Assembly (NCBI GenBank): GCA_001557035.1
Contig: LSKJ01000543.1
Coordinates: 1-13,383, forward strand
Direction: 5' to 3'
Length of the DNA: 13,383 nucleotides
DNA from: Rhodospirillaceae bacterium CCH5-H10
GTDB lineage: Bacteria > Pseudomonadota > Alphaproteobacteria > Reyranellales > Reyranellaceae
The number at the start of each line of letters is the position of its first letter. Position 1 is the stretch's first letter. Below are positions 1 to 7,198 of this stretch, in pieces. A program made the position numbers and the translations under genes. Below the pieces are notes generated by a model. The model saw nothing but the letters and a program-made list of their open reading frames with translations, had not been told where the DNA came from and made no database searches.

Positions 1-548
1 ATCCCCGGGCCGAGCCGGAGCGGCTGACGGTGGCCGACGCCTTCGTTCGCCATGCCGGCGTCGACCTGTTCGCGACCATGGGCAACGCCGAGGCTCTGTC
101 GGGAGCCTCCGGTGTTGCAATGCATGCGGGCGACACCTGGGAAGACGTCTTCTTCCGCATCATGTTCGAGAAGATCGAGCGGCGCCTTGGCATGGGCCGG
201 CCGACCATCCTTTGCGAGTATCCGATCTCGATGGCGGCGCTCGCCCGCGCCAAGCCGGGCGATCCGCGGGTGGCCGAGCGTTTCGAACTGTATGTCTGCG
301 GCGTCGAACTGGCGAACGCCTTCGGCGAACTCACCGATCCGCGGATCCAGCGGGAACGTCTCGAAGCGGACATGGACCTGAAGGATCGGCTCTATGGCGT
401 GCGGTGGCCGGTCGACGAGGACTTCCTGGCCGCGCTCGATCACGGCCTGCCGGACTGCTCCGGCATAGCGCTCGGCTTCGACCGCCTGGTCATGCTGGCG
501 AGCGGCGCGGCGCGTATCGAGGACGTTCTATGGTTGCCCGTGCGCTGA
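1..548 (+). CDS. epmA: EF-P--(R)-beta-lysine ligase EpmA, C-terminal part (5' end outside window)
   Basis: This is a class II lysyl-tRNA-synthetase-like enzyme that, in the known family, attaches beta-lysine to a conserved lysine of elongation factor P in the cytoplasm. The reading frame is open from base 3 with no stop, so the gene starts before the window; the GTG at 30 is internal. About 181 residues are visible. They include the family segment [16 protein letters not shown] and the C-terminal motif 3, [12 protein letters not shown], whose Arg contacts ATP in class II synthetases. There is no room for an anticodon-binding domain in the visible part, and the protein ends right after motif 3, as EpmA does. 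It ends in TGA and overlaps the 3' end of the convergent thiE by 21 bp. A full LysS is less likely because of the divergent motif context, but the N-terminus cannot be checked. Confidence 0.9.
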   Translation, partial: PRAEPERLTVADAFVRHAGVDLFATMGNAEALSGASGVAMHAGDTWEDVFFRIMFEKIERRLGMGRPTILCEYPISMAALARAKPGDPRVAERFELYVCGVELANAFGELTDPRIQRERLEADMDLKDRLYGVRWPVDEDFLAALDHGLPDCSGIALGFDRLVMLASGAARIEDVLWLPVR

Positions 549-1163
549 GAAGAGCTCGTTGAAGGCCCGGACCGCCGCCTCGGGGCCGTCGCTGTAATTC
601 CAGACACCGCCGGACACGGCGAGGAAGTCGGCGCCCGCCACGAGCAGCGGCTTGCAGTTCTCGACCGTGATGCCGCCGATCGCGACGCAGGGGACCTGCA
701 TCAGCTCGCTCCACCATTCGACGATCCCGATATCGGCGGGCGTGGTGACCGTTTTGGTCGTCGACGGAAAGAACGCGCCGAAGGCCACGTAGTCGGCGCC
801 GGCTTCGGCGGCCTCCATGGCGAGATGTCGCGAGTCCTTGCAGGTGACGCCCACCTGACGGTTGGGACCGACGATCCGGCGCGCCTCGGCATAGGGCATG
901 TCGTCCTGGCCGACATGCACGCCGTCGCAGTCGAGCTTCACCGCCAGATCGGGCCGGTCGTTCATGATCAGCGCCGTGTCGCGCTGCTGGCAGATCGGAC
1001 GCAGCGTGTCGGTGACGCGGGCGATCTCGTCGTCGGGAACGTCCTTCAGCCGGAGCTGGAAAGCCGCGACGTCGCCGCCGTCGAGGGCGGCGCGCAGTTC
1101 GTCGGCGAATATCGACGGATGGTCGATGCGGGCGGGCGAGATGAGGTAGAGACGGGCGGTCAC
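528..1163 (-). CDS. thiE: thiamine-phosphate synthase ThiE
   Basis: ThiE joins HMP-pyrophosphate and the thiazole phosphate to make thiamine monophosphate in the cytoplasm. The 211-residue TIM-barrel protein shows the family signatures in order: QLRLK (36-40), NDR (69-70 region), DGVHVGQDD (80-88), GAFFPSTTK (129-137, where TMP synthases have G-x-F/Y-P-T-x-TK), and IGGI (162-165). The usual Ser/Thr-rich GVST segment reads GVTCKDSRH here, a variant I associate with alphaproteobacteria. I chose the GTG at 1163 because AGGA lies 5 nt upstream and the protein then begins directly at the first beta strand (ARLYLIS). A frame extension to 1256 would add about 31 unlikely residues. No other thiamine gene is adjacent and I see no TPP riboswitch upstream. 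Its 3' end overlaps epmA on the opposite strand. Confidence 0.92.
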   Translation of the reverse strand: MTARLYLISPARIDHPSIFADELRAALDGGDVAAFQLRLKDVPDDEIARVTDTLRPICQQRDTALIMNDRPDLAVKLDCDGVHVGQDDMPYAEARRIVGPNRQVGVTCKDSRHLAMEAAEAGADYVAFGAFFPSTTKTVTTPADIGIVEWWSELMQVPCVAIGGITVENCKPLLVAGADFLAVSGGVWNYSDGPEAAVRAFNELFSAHGQP

Positions 1164-1290
1164 GGGCTTCCTGATTTTGCTGTGGTTTATGCGGAACCCG
1201 GCGCCGCGTCGAGAGGCGGGCGGCGAAATCCTTCCGTTGTCTTGCCGCGGCGGCATGGGCTAACTGACGGCAGCCTACTCGCCAGGAACC
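1164..1290. promoter_or_regulatory. divergent intergenic region between thiE and the SGNH-hydrolase gene
   Basis: These 127 bp separate two divergent genes and must carry both promoters. I could not assign convincing -35/-10 boxes by eye. The only clear signals are the two ribosome binding sites at its edges: AGGA 5 nt before the thiE GTG, and AGGA close to the ATG at 1291. Confidence 0.35.
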
Positions 1291-2325
1291 ATGAACAAAG
1301 TCAGCAAGACCATTCTCCTGGTGCTGGTGTCGACCGCCGCCAGCGTCCTTGCCGGCATTGCGATCGCCGCCTACCTGACCATTCCCAACATTCCCTTGGT
1401 ATCCGAAGGCGACCGTCTTCTGGTGTTCGATCCCGAGATCGGCGCAAGGGCCAATCCCAGCTCCCATGCGCGGCGCATCTACCCGGCCGTCCGCGACCGC
1501 CAGACATTCGCCTTCGACATCTACACCGACGATCGCGGCGCGCGGGTCGACGGACCGGGGCAGCGCAGTCCCGCCCAGGTCGACGTCCTCGTGGTCGGCG
1601 ATTCGTTTTCCTGGGGCTATGCCCTGTCCAACCCGGAAACCTATGCCCGGCATCTCTCGCGCGAACTCGAGACCGGTGTGTCGAACTTCGCGATGGCGGC
1701 CTACGGCACGACCCAGTCGCTGCAGATGTTGCGTCGCAATGGCGATCTCGCGCCCAAGCTGATCGTGTACGGGATCATTGCCCATCACATCGAGCGGAAC
1801 GTGATGCCGTGCCTGCCGTCCTACTACCCGTTCTGCTTCAATGCCTCGCACGTCACGTGGAACGTGGCGGGAGAGCCGTACATCGCGCCGCCGCAGAGCA
1901 ATGGCGTGCGCCGCTTCCAGCGCCATCTTTCAGGTAACTACACCAACCCGGTCAGCTGGCTGACGCACGGTATCGACGTAATTCGTGGGCGGATCGAGTA
2001 TGCCGAGGCCAGCTACAGCACGCCGAGCGACCAGCGAAAGGAAGAAGCGCTGAGGTTCCTGCTGCGGAACATGGAGCGGTCGGCGGCGGAGATCGGCGCC
2101 AGGCTGCTCGTCGTCTATCTGCCGACGAACTACTACTCCGCGCCGGAAGCCCTGCCGCGCGTTATCGGCGACATCCAGCTGCTCGACCTCACGAAGGCCT
2201 TCCAGCGGGAGAGGGACAAGGGTGCCAGTCTCTACATCGTGGGCGACGGGCATCCCAACCGGGCGGCCCACGAACTGATCGCGCGGGAGATCGCGAAGTA
2301 TGTGCGGGACAACGGCCTGCTCTAG
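1291..2325 (+). CDS. membrane-anchored SGNH/GDSL-type hydrolase, substrate unknown
   Basis: The 344-residue protein has an N-terminal hydrophobic segment (about residues 7-28) preceded by lysines, so it is probably anchored in the inner membrane and faces the periplasm. The SGNH fold is supported by VVGDSFSWG (block I, putative nucleophile Ser105), a Gly-bearing AYGTTQ (137-142, block II-like) and a C-terminal GDGHPN (318-323) whose Asp319 and His321 match the block V D-x-H pair. This fits family members that esterify or de-esterify polysaccharides or lipids (AlgX/DltD/OafB-SGNH-like), but the substrate cannot be inferred. Cys174 and Cys182 could form a periplasmic disulfide. The ATG at 1291 has AGGA a few nt upstream, tight but usable. 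It stands alone, divergent from thiE, with the small exported protein 136 bp downstream. Confidence 0.8.
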   Translation: MNKVSKTILLVLVSTAASVLAGIAIAAYLTIPNIPLVSEGDRLLVFDPEIGARANPSSHARRIYPAVRDRQTFAFDIYTDDRGARVDGPGQRSPAQVDVLVVGDSFSWGYALSNPETYARHLSRELETGVSNFAMAAYGTTQSLQMLRRNGDLAPKLIVYGIIAHHIERNVMPCLPSYYPFCFNASHVTWNVAGEPYIAPPQSNGVRRFQRHLSGNYTNPVSWLTHGIDVIRGRIEYAEASYSTPSDQRKEEALRFLLRNMERSAAEIGARLLVVYLPTNYYSAPEALPRVIGDIQLLDLTKAFQRERDKGASLYIVGDGHPNRAAHELIAREIAKYVRDNGLL

Positions 2326-2461
2326 CCGCCTCATGATTCAGTCGATCTGATTTTTGTCTGATCGCGTTCCGGACGCTGAACACGGCATTTGCATATTGCA
2401 GGGCGCAGCCCGTTGCCAGAGAGTTGCGGGCGCAGAATAGCCCTCAACCAATGGCGCATCG

Positions 2462-2806
2462 ATGATCAGGACGTTTCTCTGTTTTGCAATGATGGCGCTC
2501 GCCATCCTGCCTGCCAATGCGCAGACGACCGATATCAAGTCTCTCGCGGAGGTGGCTGGCAAGTGGACGGGAACCTCGTCGCGAGGGAGCAGTATCGTCA
2601 TATTCATCAGCCCAGCGGGGCAATTCAAACTGGGAACGACAGAGGGAACGGATAGCGGTACGGCGAGGATTGCCGAAGGCGTGCTCGTCATCCCGGCCTC
2701 AGACAATCAGGGCTCTTACAAATTCAAGAGGAAGGGCGAGCAACTCGACGGAACGATCTACTGGCGGGGCGTCGACTCCACGGTGGTTCTGGGCCGTTCG
2801 CAATAG
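2462..2806 (+). CDS. small secreted protein of unknown function
   Basis: The 114-residue protein begins with a clear Sec signal peptide: MIRT, a hydrophobic core at residues 5-17, and a likely cleavage ANA|QT after residue 20. The mature part is about 94 residues. It opens with AGKWTG and then alternates short beta-strand-like stretches (SIVIFIS, QFKLGTT, TARIAEGVLVI, SYKFKRK, LDGTIYW, STVVLG), which suggests a small periplasmic beta-barrel or lipocalin-like fold. That is an inference; I recognise no named family and no catalytic residues. The Shine-Dalgarno sequence is poor. A five-codon frame (ATG at 2451, Met-Ala-His-Arg-stop) runs into the start through an ATGA overlap, so translation could be coupled. 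It stands alone, convergent with the SnoaL-like gene. Confidence 0.7.
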   Translation: MIRTFLCFAMMALAILPANAQTTDIKSLAEVAGKWTGTSSRGSSIVIFISPAGQFKLGTTEGTDSGTARIAEGVLVIPASDNQGSYKFKRKGEQLDGTIYWRGVDSTVVLGRSQ

Positions 2807-2849
2807 GCGTGCGGCACCCCGATCAGTCCGCCCACGACAACTGCCTGCC

Positions 2850-3350
2850 TTAGCCTTTGGCGAAACTCAGCCGATCCTCCGCGGCGTCGAGCCGGGATCG
2901 CAGCCCATGGACGTCGCCGAGCACCCACAGATCGCGGACGAGCGGGCCGTCGAACGTGAAGATGGGCGCGCCGTACCACCATACCCGGCGCCCGGTCGGC
3001 GGCTCGCCGAACAGCGTGCGGCGGTGGATGCCGTGGAAGCGCAGCTTTCCCGATACGCGGTGGCCTTCTTCCACGAGTTCGAGGATGTCGGACGTATAGT
3101 CCTCGAGCGTTTCGGTCAGCCAGCTCACATAGTTGCCGAACTGCCGGTGACCCACGAGCACGGGACCGAGCGACCCCCGAAACGTGAAATCGGGATGGAA
3201 GATCGTCGGAACGAGGCTGAGATCGGCCTTGTCCCAGAGATCCTTGTAGAACACGCGCACGACATTCTTCTGCGCGCTGAGACGGGACGGTGTGAGGTCG
3301 ATCTCCTCTTCCCATGGCAGTTCGGCGTGGTGCTTCTGGCGGTGCGTCAT
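2850..3350 (-). CDS. SnoaL-like / ester-cyclase family protein (NTF2 fold)
   Basis: The 166-residue soluble protein matches the SnoaL-like polyketide/ester cyclase pattern: an N-terminal helix (NVVRVFYKDLWDKADL), then FHPDFTFRGSLGPVLVGH (51-68), then the typical second half with GIHRRTLFGEPPTGRRVWW (107-125) and PIFTFDGPLVRDLWVLGD (129-146). Members of this fold act as cyclases, dehydratases, hydrolases or binding proteins, and the sequence alone does not say which. The ATG at 3350 is supported by GGAGG 6 nt upstream; the stop is TAA. The diguanylate cyclase gene ends 69 bp upstream on the same strand, so the two may be cotranscribed. There is no polyketide gene nearby, so a stress-related or small-molecule role is at least as likely as cyclisation. 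Confidence 0.82.
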   Translation of the reverse strand: MTHRQKHHAELPWEEEIDLTPSRLSAQKNVVRVFYKDLWDKADLSLVPTIFHPDFTFRGSLGPVLVGHRQFGNYVSWLTETLEDYTSDILELVEEGHRVSGKLRFHGIHRRTLFGEPPTGRRVWWYGAPIFTFDGPLVRDLWVLGDVHGLRSRLDAAEDRLSFAKG

Positions 3351-3419
3351 GCGTTGCCTCCCGCTCGTCTGGATCGACCATGGTTCCGCTGCGCTCGCGA
3401 CTTCGCGCGGGCAGGGTTC

Positions 3420-4400
3420 CTACTCGCTCCGGTGCGCAACGACCTTGTTGCGGCCGGTAGCCTTGGCTTCATACAGGGCTCGGTCGGCCAGCTTCAGCAG
3501 TTCGTGAGGATCAACGACTTTTCCCTCCCGCGCCGCTACGCCGAGGCTGACCGTTACCGGTATGGGGGCGCCGCCGAGTTCCACCGGGTGTCTTGCGACC
3601 ACGCGCCTCAGGCGCTCTGCGGTTTCATACCCTGCCTGTAGATCCGTCTCGGCAAGAGTCGCGGCGAACTCCTCGCCGCCCACGCGGCCGACGACATCGG
3701 ATTTCCGGAGCACGCTGCAACAACGCTCTGCCAGGGCACGCAGCACGGTATCGCCTGCAGCGTGGCCGTGACGGTCATTGATCTGCTTGAAGTTGTCGGC
3801 GTCGATCATGAGCACGGACAGGTTGGCGTTGCTTCGAACGGATCTTCGGTACTCGGCTTCCAACGTAGCCAGGAACTGACGTCGATTGAGCAACTTTGTC
3901 AGGTCGTCGACAGTCGCCAACTCGCGCAGCTGTTCCATCGCATGCACGTGATCGGTAACATCCGTGTATGTCAGCATTCGCCCCCCGTCGGGCAGGGCGA
4001 TACATTCAAAGCTCAGGGTACGGCCGTCCGCGAGGGGCAGCTGCATCGGGGGCTGAGTTCCGGCTTCGACCAGGACGATGCGCTGTTCGACGTATCGGCG
4101 CATTTCCTCCGGAGTAACCTGGTAGGCAGCCGTTTGCTGGCCGTGCTCCATCAAATCTCTGAATGTGTAGGTCACACCCGGTCGAGGCGGGGGCAAAGCC
4201 CACATTTCGTAGAAGGCGCGATTGATAAAGAGCGCGCGAAGGCTTCGGTCGAGCAGCACCACCCCATAGCGAACCTCGTCCAACGCCGCCGTAACGACGT
4301 CTGCCCACGCCGACTGCAATGTACCCTCACAAGTAAACCAGCTTCCCACGGCTGGATGCCCAACCGTGCGGGATTTTTGGATCGCTTGCAATGGGAGCAT
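3420..4400 (-). CDS. PAS-domain diguanylate cyclase (GGDEF)
   Basis: This protein makes cyclic di-GMP from two GTP. The 326 residues divide into an N-terminal PAS-like sensor (about 33-150, starting ALDEVRYGVVLLD), a short linker helix (151-162) and a GGDEF domain (about 163-325). The active site is intact: TVDDLTKLLNRR (163-174), Asp200 and Asn208 in the metal/GTP loop (IDADNFKQIND), and GGEEF (241-245). An RxxD inhibitory I-site, Arg232-Asp235, sits five residues before GGEEF, so product feedback is expected. There is no signal peptide or membrane segment, so the sensor is cytoplasmic. The ATG at 4400 has AGGA about 8 nt upstream; a later start is possible because residues 1-30 carry no recognisable domain. 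No EAL domain is fused. The downstream SnoaL-like gene may share its transcript. Confidence 0.9.
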   Translation of the reverse strand: MLPLQAIQKSRTVGHPAVGSWFTCEGTLQSAWADVVTAALDEVRYGVVLLDRSLRALFINRAFYEMWALPPPRPGVTYTFRDLMEHGQQTAAYQVTPEEMRRYVEQRIVLVEAGTQPPMQLPLADGRTLSFECIALPDGGRMLTYTDVTDHVHAMEQLRELATVDDLTKLLNRRQFLATLEAEYRRSVRSNANLSVLMIDADNFKQINDRHGHAAGDTVLRALAERCCSVLRKSDVVGRVGGEEFAATLAETDLQAGYETAERLRRVVARHPVELGGAPIPVTVSLGVAAREGKVVDPHELLKLADRALYEAKATGRNKVVAHRSE

Positions 4401-4634
4401 GGCGCTGATCCTGCGGCGCTTTCTGCCCGCGGAGTCGATTCGAGGGGCGTCGGGTGCCGAGGGGGTGGTTCAGACTGTAAAACCGAGCCGAGTGAGTCAG
4501 GTTTTGACTCCTGGCCGCCGTTGCAGGCAGCCATTCCTCCAGCATCATAAATCAGTGCGACGTGAGAGGTCGCCCTTGGGGTGGTCGAGGATGGAGATAC
4601 TGCGGGCAGATGAACTGCCGCCAATCTTCCTGGA

Positions 4635-5762
4635 TCAGAAGTGGCGGGCGAAACGCAACCCAAGCGACTGGGTGAAATACTGGTCCGCGGCAAGCATCCG
4701 GTACTCGAGCTTTGCGTCCCATAATTTGTTCGCATACATCTGCACGCCCGCTTCGCCGTTCAGCAGCAGGCTGGCGCCGTAGGCATTCACCGAATAGGGC
4801 GAGCCGAACGCGTTGCCGCTGATTCGCCGATAGTTGGTCGGGACATACATTGGTCCCGCGGCAATATACGGCCGCAAGACTACCGACCCGACATCGACCC
4901 GGCCACCGACCTCGAGCATGGGATTGAACTGCACACCCGTCGAACTGCTGGGATCGACGGTGAGCGTGCCGGCCGATCCATTCATCTGCGTGCCGGAATC
5001 GTTCGTGAGGCCGACGCCGATATCGAGACGCGGCCTCAGGTAGACGGGATCGAAGGTGACCTGGTACGCCCCGCGCAGCAGTACGCCGGCGCTCCAGCTA
5101 TTGCTGTTACTCGTCAGGGTGCCGTTGCCGAACGGCAAGGTGCCCGTGGCCTGTTCCGTGGTGCTCGACAGGCCCAGGGCCGCGGAAAGGTACAGCGGTC
5201 CCCTGACACGCTTCACCACAACGGCGCCGTCGAAGGTGCGCTGCGATTCCTGGCCGAGAGTACTCTGCGCGGACAAGGCCTTGGTGCCCAGCGCTCCGCC
5301 GAGGAACCAGCCCGGCCCGACCTCGTATTGACCGCCGACCTGCCAGGAGATCGCCTGCGACGCGCCCTGTCCCGACGTCTCGCCCATGAACTTCGCCCAG
5401 GTGCAGCTATCTTCCCCGAGTGCCGTTCCCGAGCCGATGAACACCGGACAGCTCTGCGTGCCGAGCATCGTCGAGCCCGTGACGTCGAAGATGGACGGCA
5501 GGAACAGAAGTGCCGCGCCGACAAAGACCAGCGCGACCGGCTGGCCGATCGGGACCTGCGCCGGGTTGTCCTTGTGATGCTTGAATTTCAGGATGGCGCC
5601 TATGGCGAAGCCCATACCGGCGGTGTAGGAGCTGACGGTGACCAAATTGGTCAGGTCGCTGTTGACGCCCACGACTTCCTGCGCCTTTGCCGGTCGATGC
5701 GACAACCCGACAGCCAGGCTCGCGGCCACGACGAGGCCGACGATTGTTGTCCTGAAACTCAA
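4635..5762 (-). CDS. IcmD/DotP-like N-terminal region fused to an outer-membrane beta-barrel
   Basis: The 375-residue precursor has a Sec signal peptide (cleavage probably after AKA, residue 27). Residues about 36-101 hold two hydrophobic segments (42-59, 74-92) joined by KFKHHKDNPAQVPIG. From memory this matches IcmD/DotP of the type IVB (Dot/Icm) secretion system, which carries a KFKxHKDNPxQxPIG loop. From about residue 138 the protein changes to alternating amphipathic strands with Gly/aromatic pattern and ends in LGLRFARHF, a C-terminal Phe typical of BAM-inserted barrels. Cys105 and Cys120 in the linker could pair. The start is TTG at 5762: GGGGGA precedes it with good spacing, and no ATG lies between it and the upstream in-frame stop at 5832. 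No other Dot/Icm gene is in the window, so this is an orphan. The function is unknown; the domain reading is by eye. Confidence 0.75.
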   Translation of the reverse strand: MSFRTTIVGLVVAASLAVGLSHRPAKAQEVVGVNSDLTNLVTVSSYTAGMGFAIGAILKFKHHKDNPAQVPIGQPVALVFVGAALLFLPSIFDVTGSTMLGTQSCPVFIGSGTALGEDSCTWAKFMGETSGQGASQAISWQVGGQYEVGPGWFLGGALGTKALSAQSTLGQESQRTFDGAVVVKRVRGPLYLSAALGLSSTTEQATGTLPFGNGTLTSNSNSWSAGVLLRGAYQVTFDPVYLRPRLDIGVGLTNDSGTQMNGSAGTLTVDPSSSTGVQFNPMLEVGGRVDVGSVVLRPYIAAGPMYVPTNYRRISGNAFGSPYSVNAYGASLLLNGEAGVQMYANKLWDAKLEYRMLAADQYFTQSLGLRFARHF

Positions 5763-5897
5763 GCTGATCCCCCGATCCCGAACGCCATGACACTCTTTGG
5801 TTGGTTGGCTGGATGGTACTTCAAGCCGGCATCAGGAGGTATGCTTTAACCCGGGGCCGCAAGGGTCGGAGCCAGGATCAGAACCAAGGAGGAGGCC

Positions 5898-6014
5898 ATG
5901 GTCAAAACCACGGCCAGCAACAGAGGCAGGGCCGCCGCTCTCGGCGATCAGCGGCTGAGAGGAGTCGTGGACGTGTGCCCAGTATGCCTGGGCTGCGAGG
6001 CTGGCGGTCGATGA
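5898..6014 (+). CDS. possible 38-aa Cys-rich small protein
   Basis: An ATG at 5898 is preceded by AAGGAGG (5886-5892) at 5-nt spacing, the best ribosome binding site in the window. It opens a 38-codon frame ending in TGA at 6012-6014. The peptide is basic at the N-terminus (MVKTTASNRGR) and ends with three cysteines in VCPVCLGCEAGGR, a CxxCxxC arrangement that could bind a metal. The coding case rests only on the Shine-Dalgarno site and cysteine spacing, because the frame is too short to judge by codon use. It would be a stand-alone gene on the strand opposite both neighbours. A chance ORF remains quite possible. Confidence 0.35.
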   Translation: MVKTTASNRGRAAALGDQRLRGVVDVCPVCLGCEAGGR

Positions 6015-6020
6015 TGAACG

Positions 6021-6066
6021 ACAAAGAAAAAGGGCTCGGAGTTACCCCAAAGGTAACCCAGAGCCC
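6021..6066 (-). terminator. rho-independent terminator of fba
   Basis: The hairpin pairs GGGCTC (6032-6037) with GAGCCC (6061-6066) and GTTACC (6041-6046) with GGTAAC (6052-6057), with a small internal loop. Read on the minus strand, the stem is followed at once by a TTTTTCTTTG tract. It lies 28 bp after the fba stop codon, which is the expected place. The plus strand has no T tract, so it serves fba only. Confidence 0.88.
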
Positions 6067-6093
6067 CTAATAATGGCGCTTCGTCCGCTGATC

Positions 6094-7014
6094 TTACATC
6101 TTGCCCTGGTAGATGCTGACGATCTTGTCGAGCATGTCGAGAGCATCGGCGCGCGGGCGCTGGAAGGTGTTGCGGCCGATGATCGAGCCGTTGGCGCCGC
6201 CGTCGCGCAGGCTGCGGATCTCGGTGAACAGGCCCTCGAGGTCCTTCGCCTCGCCGCCCGAGAAGACGACTATGCGGCGGCCGTTGAAGGTCGCTTGCAT
6301 CACGTGCTTGATGCGGGCGGCCATCGTCGAGATGTCGACGTTGGCCTTCTCGTAGGCGGCCTTCGCCTCGGGCTGCCACAGGACGTTGGTCGGCGGCTTC
6401 ACCTTGATGATGTGGGCGCCGAGCAGGGCCGCGATGTGGGCGGCGTAGGCGCAAACGTCGAGCGCCGTCTCGCCGGCCTTGTCGAGCTTGCCGCCGCGCG
6501 GATAGGACCACATGACGACGGCGAGGCCGACCGACTTGGCCTCCTCCGACATCTCGCGGATCTCTTCCATCATCTCGTACTGGTCTTCGGAGCCCGGATA
6601 GATCGTGAAGCCGATCGCCGAGCAGCCGAGGCGCAGCGCGTCGGCCACGGTGGCCGTCACGGCCTGGTCCTTGTTGGTCGACAGCGAGTTGGCCGAGTTG
6701 ACCTTGAGGATGGTCGGGATGGCGCCGGCGAAGGTGTCGGCACCGGCCTCGAGCGGGCCGAGCGGCGCGGCATAGGCGTTCAGGCCGGCATCGATCGCCA
6801 GCTGGTAGTGGTAGTGCGGATCGTAGGCGTCCGGGTTGGGCGCGAACGAGCGGGCCGGGCCATGCTCGAAGCCCTGGTCGACGGGGAGGATCACCATCTT
6901 TCCGGTGCCGCCGAGGCGGCCGTGCATCAGGATGCGGGCCAGGTTGGCCTTGGTGCCGGGGCAATCGCTCTCGTAGTTGTCGAGGATCTTCTTGACGGTA
7001 CGGGTGATTTTCAC
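6094..7014 (-). CDS. class I fructose-bisphosphate aldolase, DhnA/FbaB type
   Basis: This enzyme reversibly cleaves fructose 1,6-bisphosphate to dihydroxyacetone phosphate and glyceraldehyde 3-phosphate through a Schiff base, in glycolysis and gluconeogenesis. The 306-residue TIM barrel shows ILPVDQGFEHGP (42-53), TIYPGSED (137-144), the Schiff-base strand AHIIKVKPPTN (Lys204 the likely catalytic residue), and the phosphate-binding pair VFSGGE (250-255) and IIGRN (278-282). I chose the GTG at 7014 because GGGAG lies 7 nt upstream and the protein then starts at the conserved N-terminus (VKITRTVKKILDNY). The ATGs at 7038 and 7086 lack a good ribosome binding site. A strong terminator follows. 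An ortholog working on another ketose-phosphate or in aromatic synthesis (DHNA type) is less likely given length and motifs. Confidence 0.92.
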   Translation of the reverse strand: MKITRTVKKILDNYESDCPGTKANLARILMHGRLGGTGKMVILPVDQGFEHGPARSFAPNPDAYDPHYHYQLAIDAGLNAYAAPLGPLEAGADTFAGAIPTILKVNSANSLSTNKDQAVTATVADALRLGCSAIGFTIYPGSEDQYEMMEEIREMSEEAKSVGLAVVMWSYPRGGKLDKAGETALDVCAYAAHIAALLGAHIIKVKPPTNVLWQPEAKAAYEKANVDISTMAARIKHVMQATFNGRRIVVFSGGEAKDLEGLFTEIRSLRDGGANGSIIGRNTFQRPRADALDMLDKIVSIYQGKM

Positions 7015-7198
7015 GGTCCAGCTCCCAGGGCGGTTCATTCGAGGGGAAACGGAGCCGGTGATAGCGGTGCCGGGGGGCCGGTTCAAGCCCCGGCACGGAC
7101 GACTACCTGCCGCGTCATTGACCCCGGGGCGGAGCTATGGACAGGCTGGGGCCCCTGCTTGCCACAACGCGACTGGCGAAACGGATAGAGGAGTATTG
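7015..7198. promoter_or_regulatory. divergent promoter region of fba and the MFS transporter
   Basis: This 184-bp gap between two divergent starts holds both ribosome binding sites (GGGAG for fba; AGGAG at 7189-7193 for the transporter). No promoter boxes could be assigned with confidence. Confidence 0.35.

Larger units (their letters stand above)
5763..6093. other. 331-bp intergenic stretch
   Basis: This gap lies between the start of the IcmD-like/barrel gene and the end of fba. It contains the promoter region of the barrel gene (no confident boxes seen), a nine-codon frame ending on the TTG start (5789 down to about 5760 on the minus strand, peptide MAFGIGGSA), a possible 38-codon plus-strand ORF with a strong Shine-Dalgarno site (5898-6014), and the fba terminator (6021-6066). 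I see no RNA gene or mobile element. Confidence 0.6.

Noticed and set aside
1164..1290. TPP riboswitch upstream of thiE
   Set aside because: The conserved thi-box segments (such as CTGAGA and the ACCTGATCTGG-like block) are not present on the thiE strand.
490..1926. 478-codon open frame on the minus strand
   Set aside because: It overlaps thiE and the SGNH gene in other frames, and its product is Arg/His/Pro-rich with no family motif. It is a typical shadow of high-GC coding DNA.
2326..2400. Possible terminator after the SGNH gene (CGATC/GATCG around a T-rich loop near 2343-2364)
   Set aside because: Only a 5-bp stem, and the T run lies in the loop instead of after the stem.
4401..4634. Possible hairpins between the barrel gene and the diguanylate cyclase gene (AAAACC/GGTTTT near 4478-4507; GGCAG/CTGCC near 4605-4619)
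   Set aside because: Short stems, long loops or no T tract; not enough to call a terminator or an RNA element.
5948..7096. 382-codon open frame on the minus strand over fba
   Set aside because: Arg/Pro-rich shadow in another frame of the well-supported aldolase gene; it also runs through the fba terminator.
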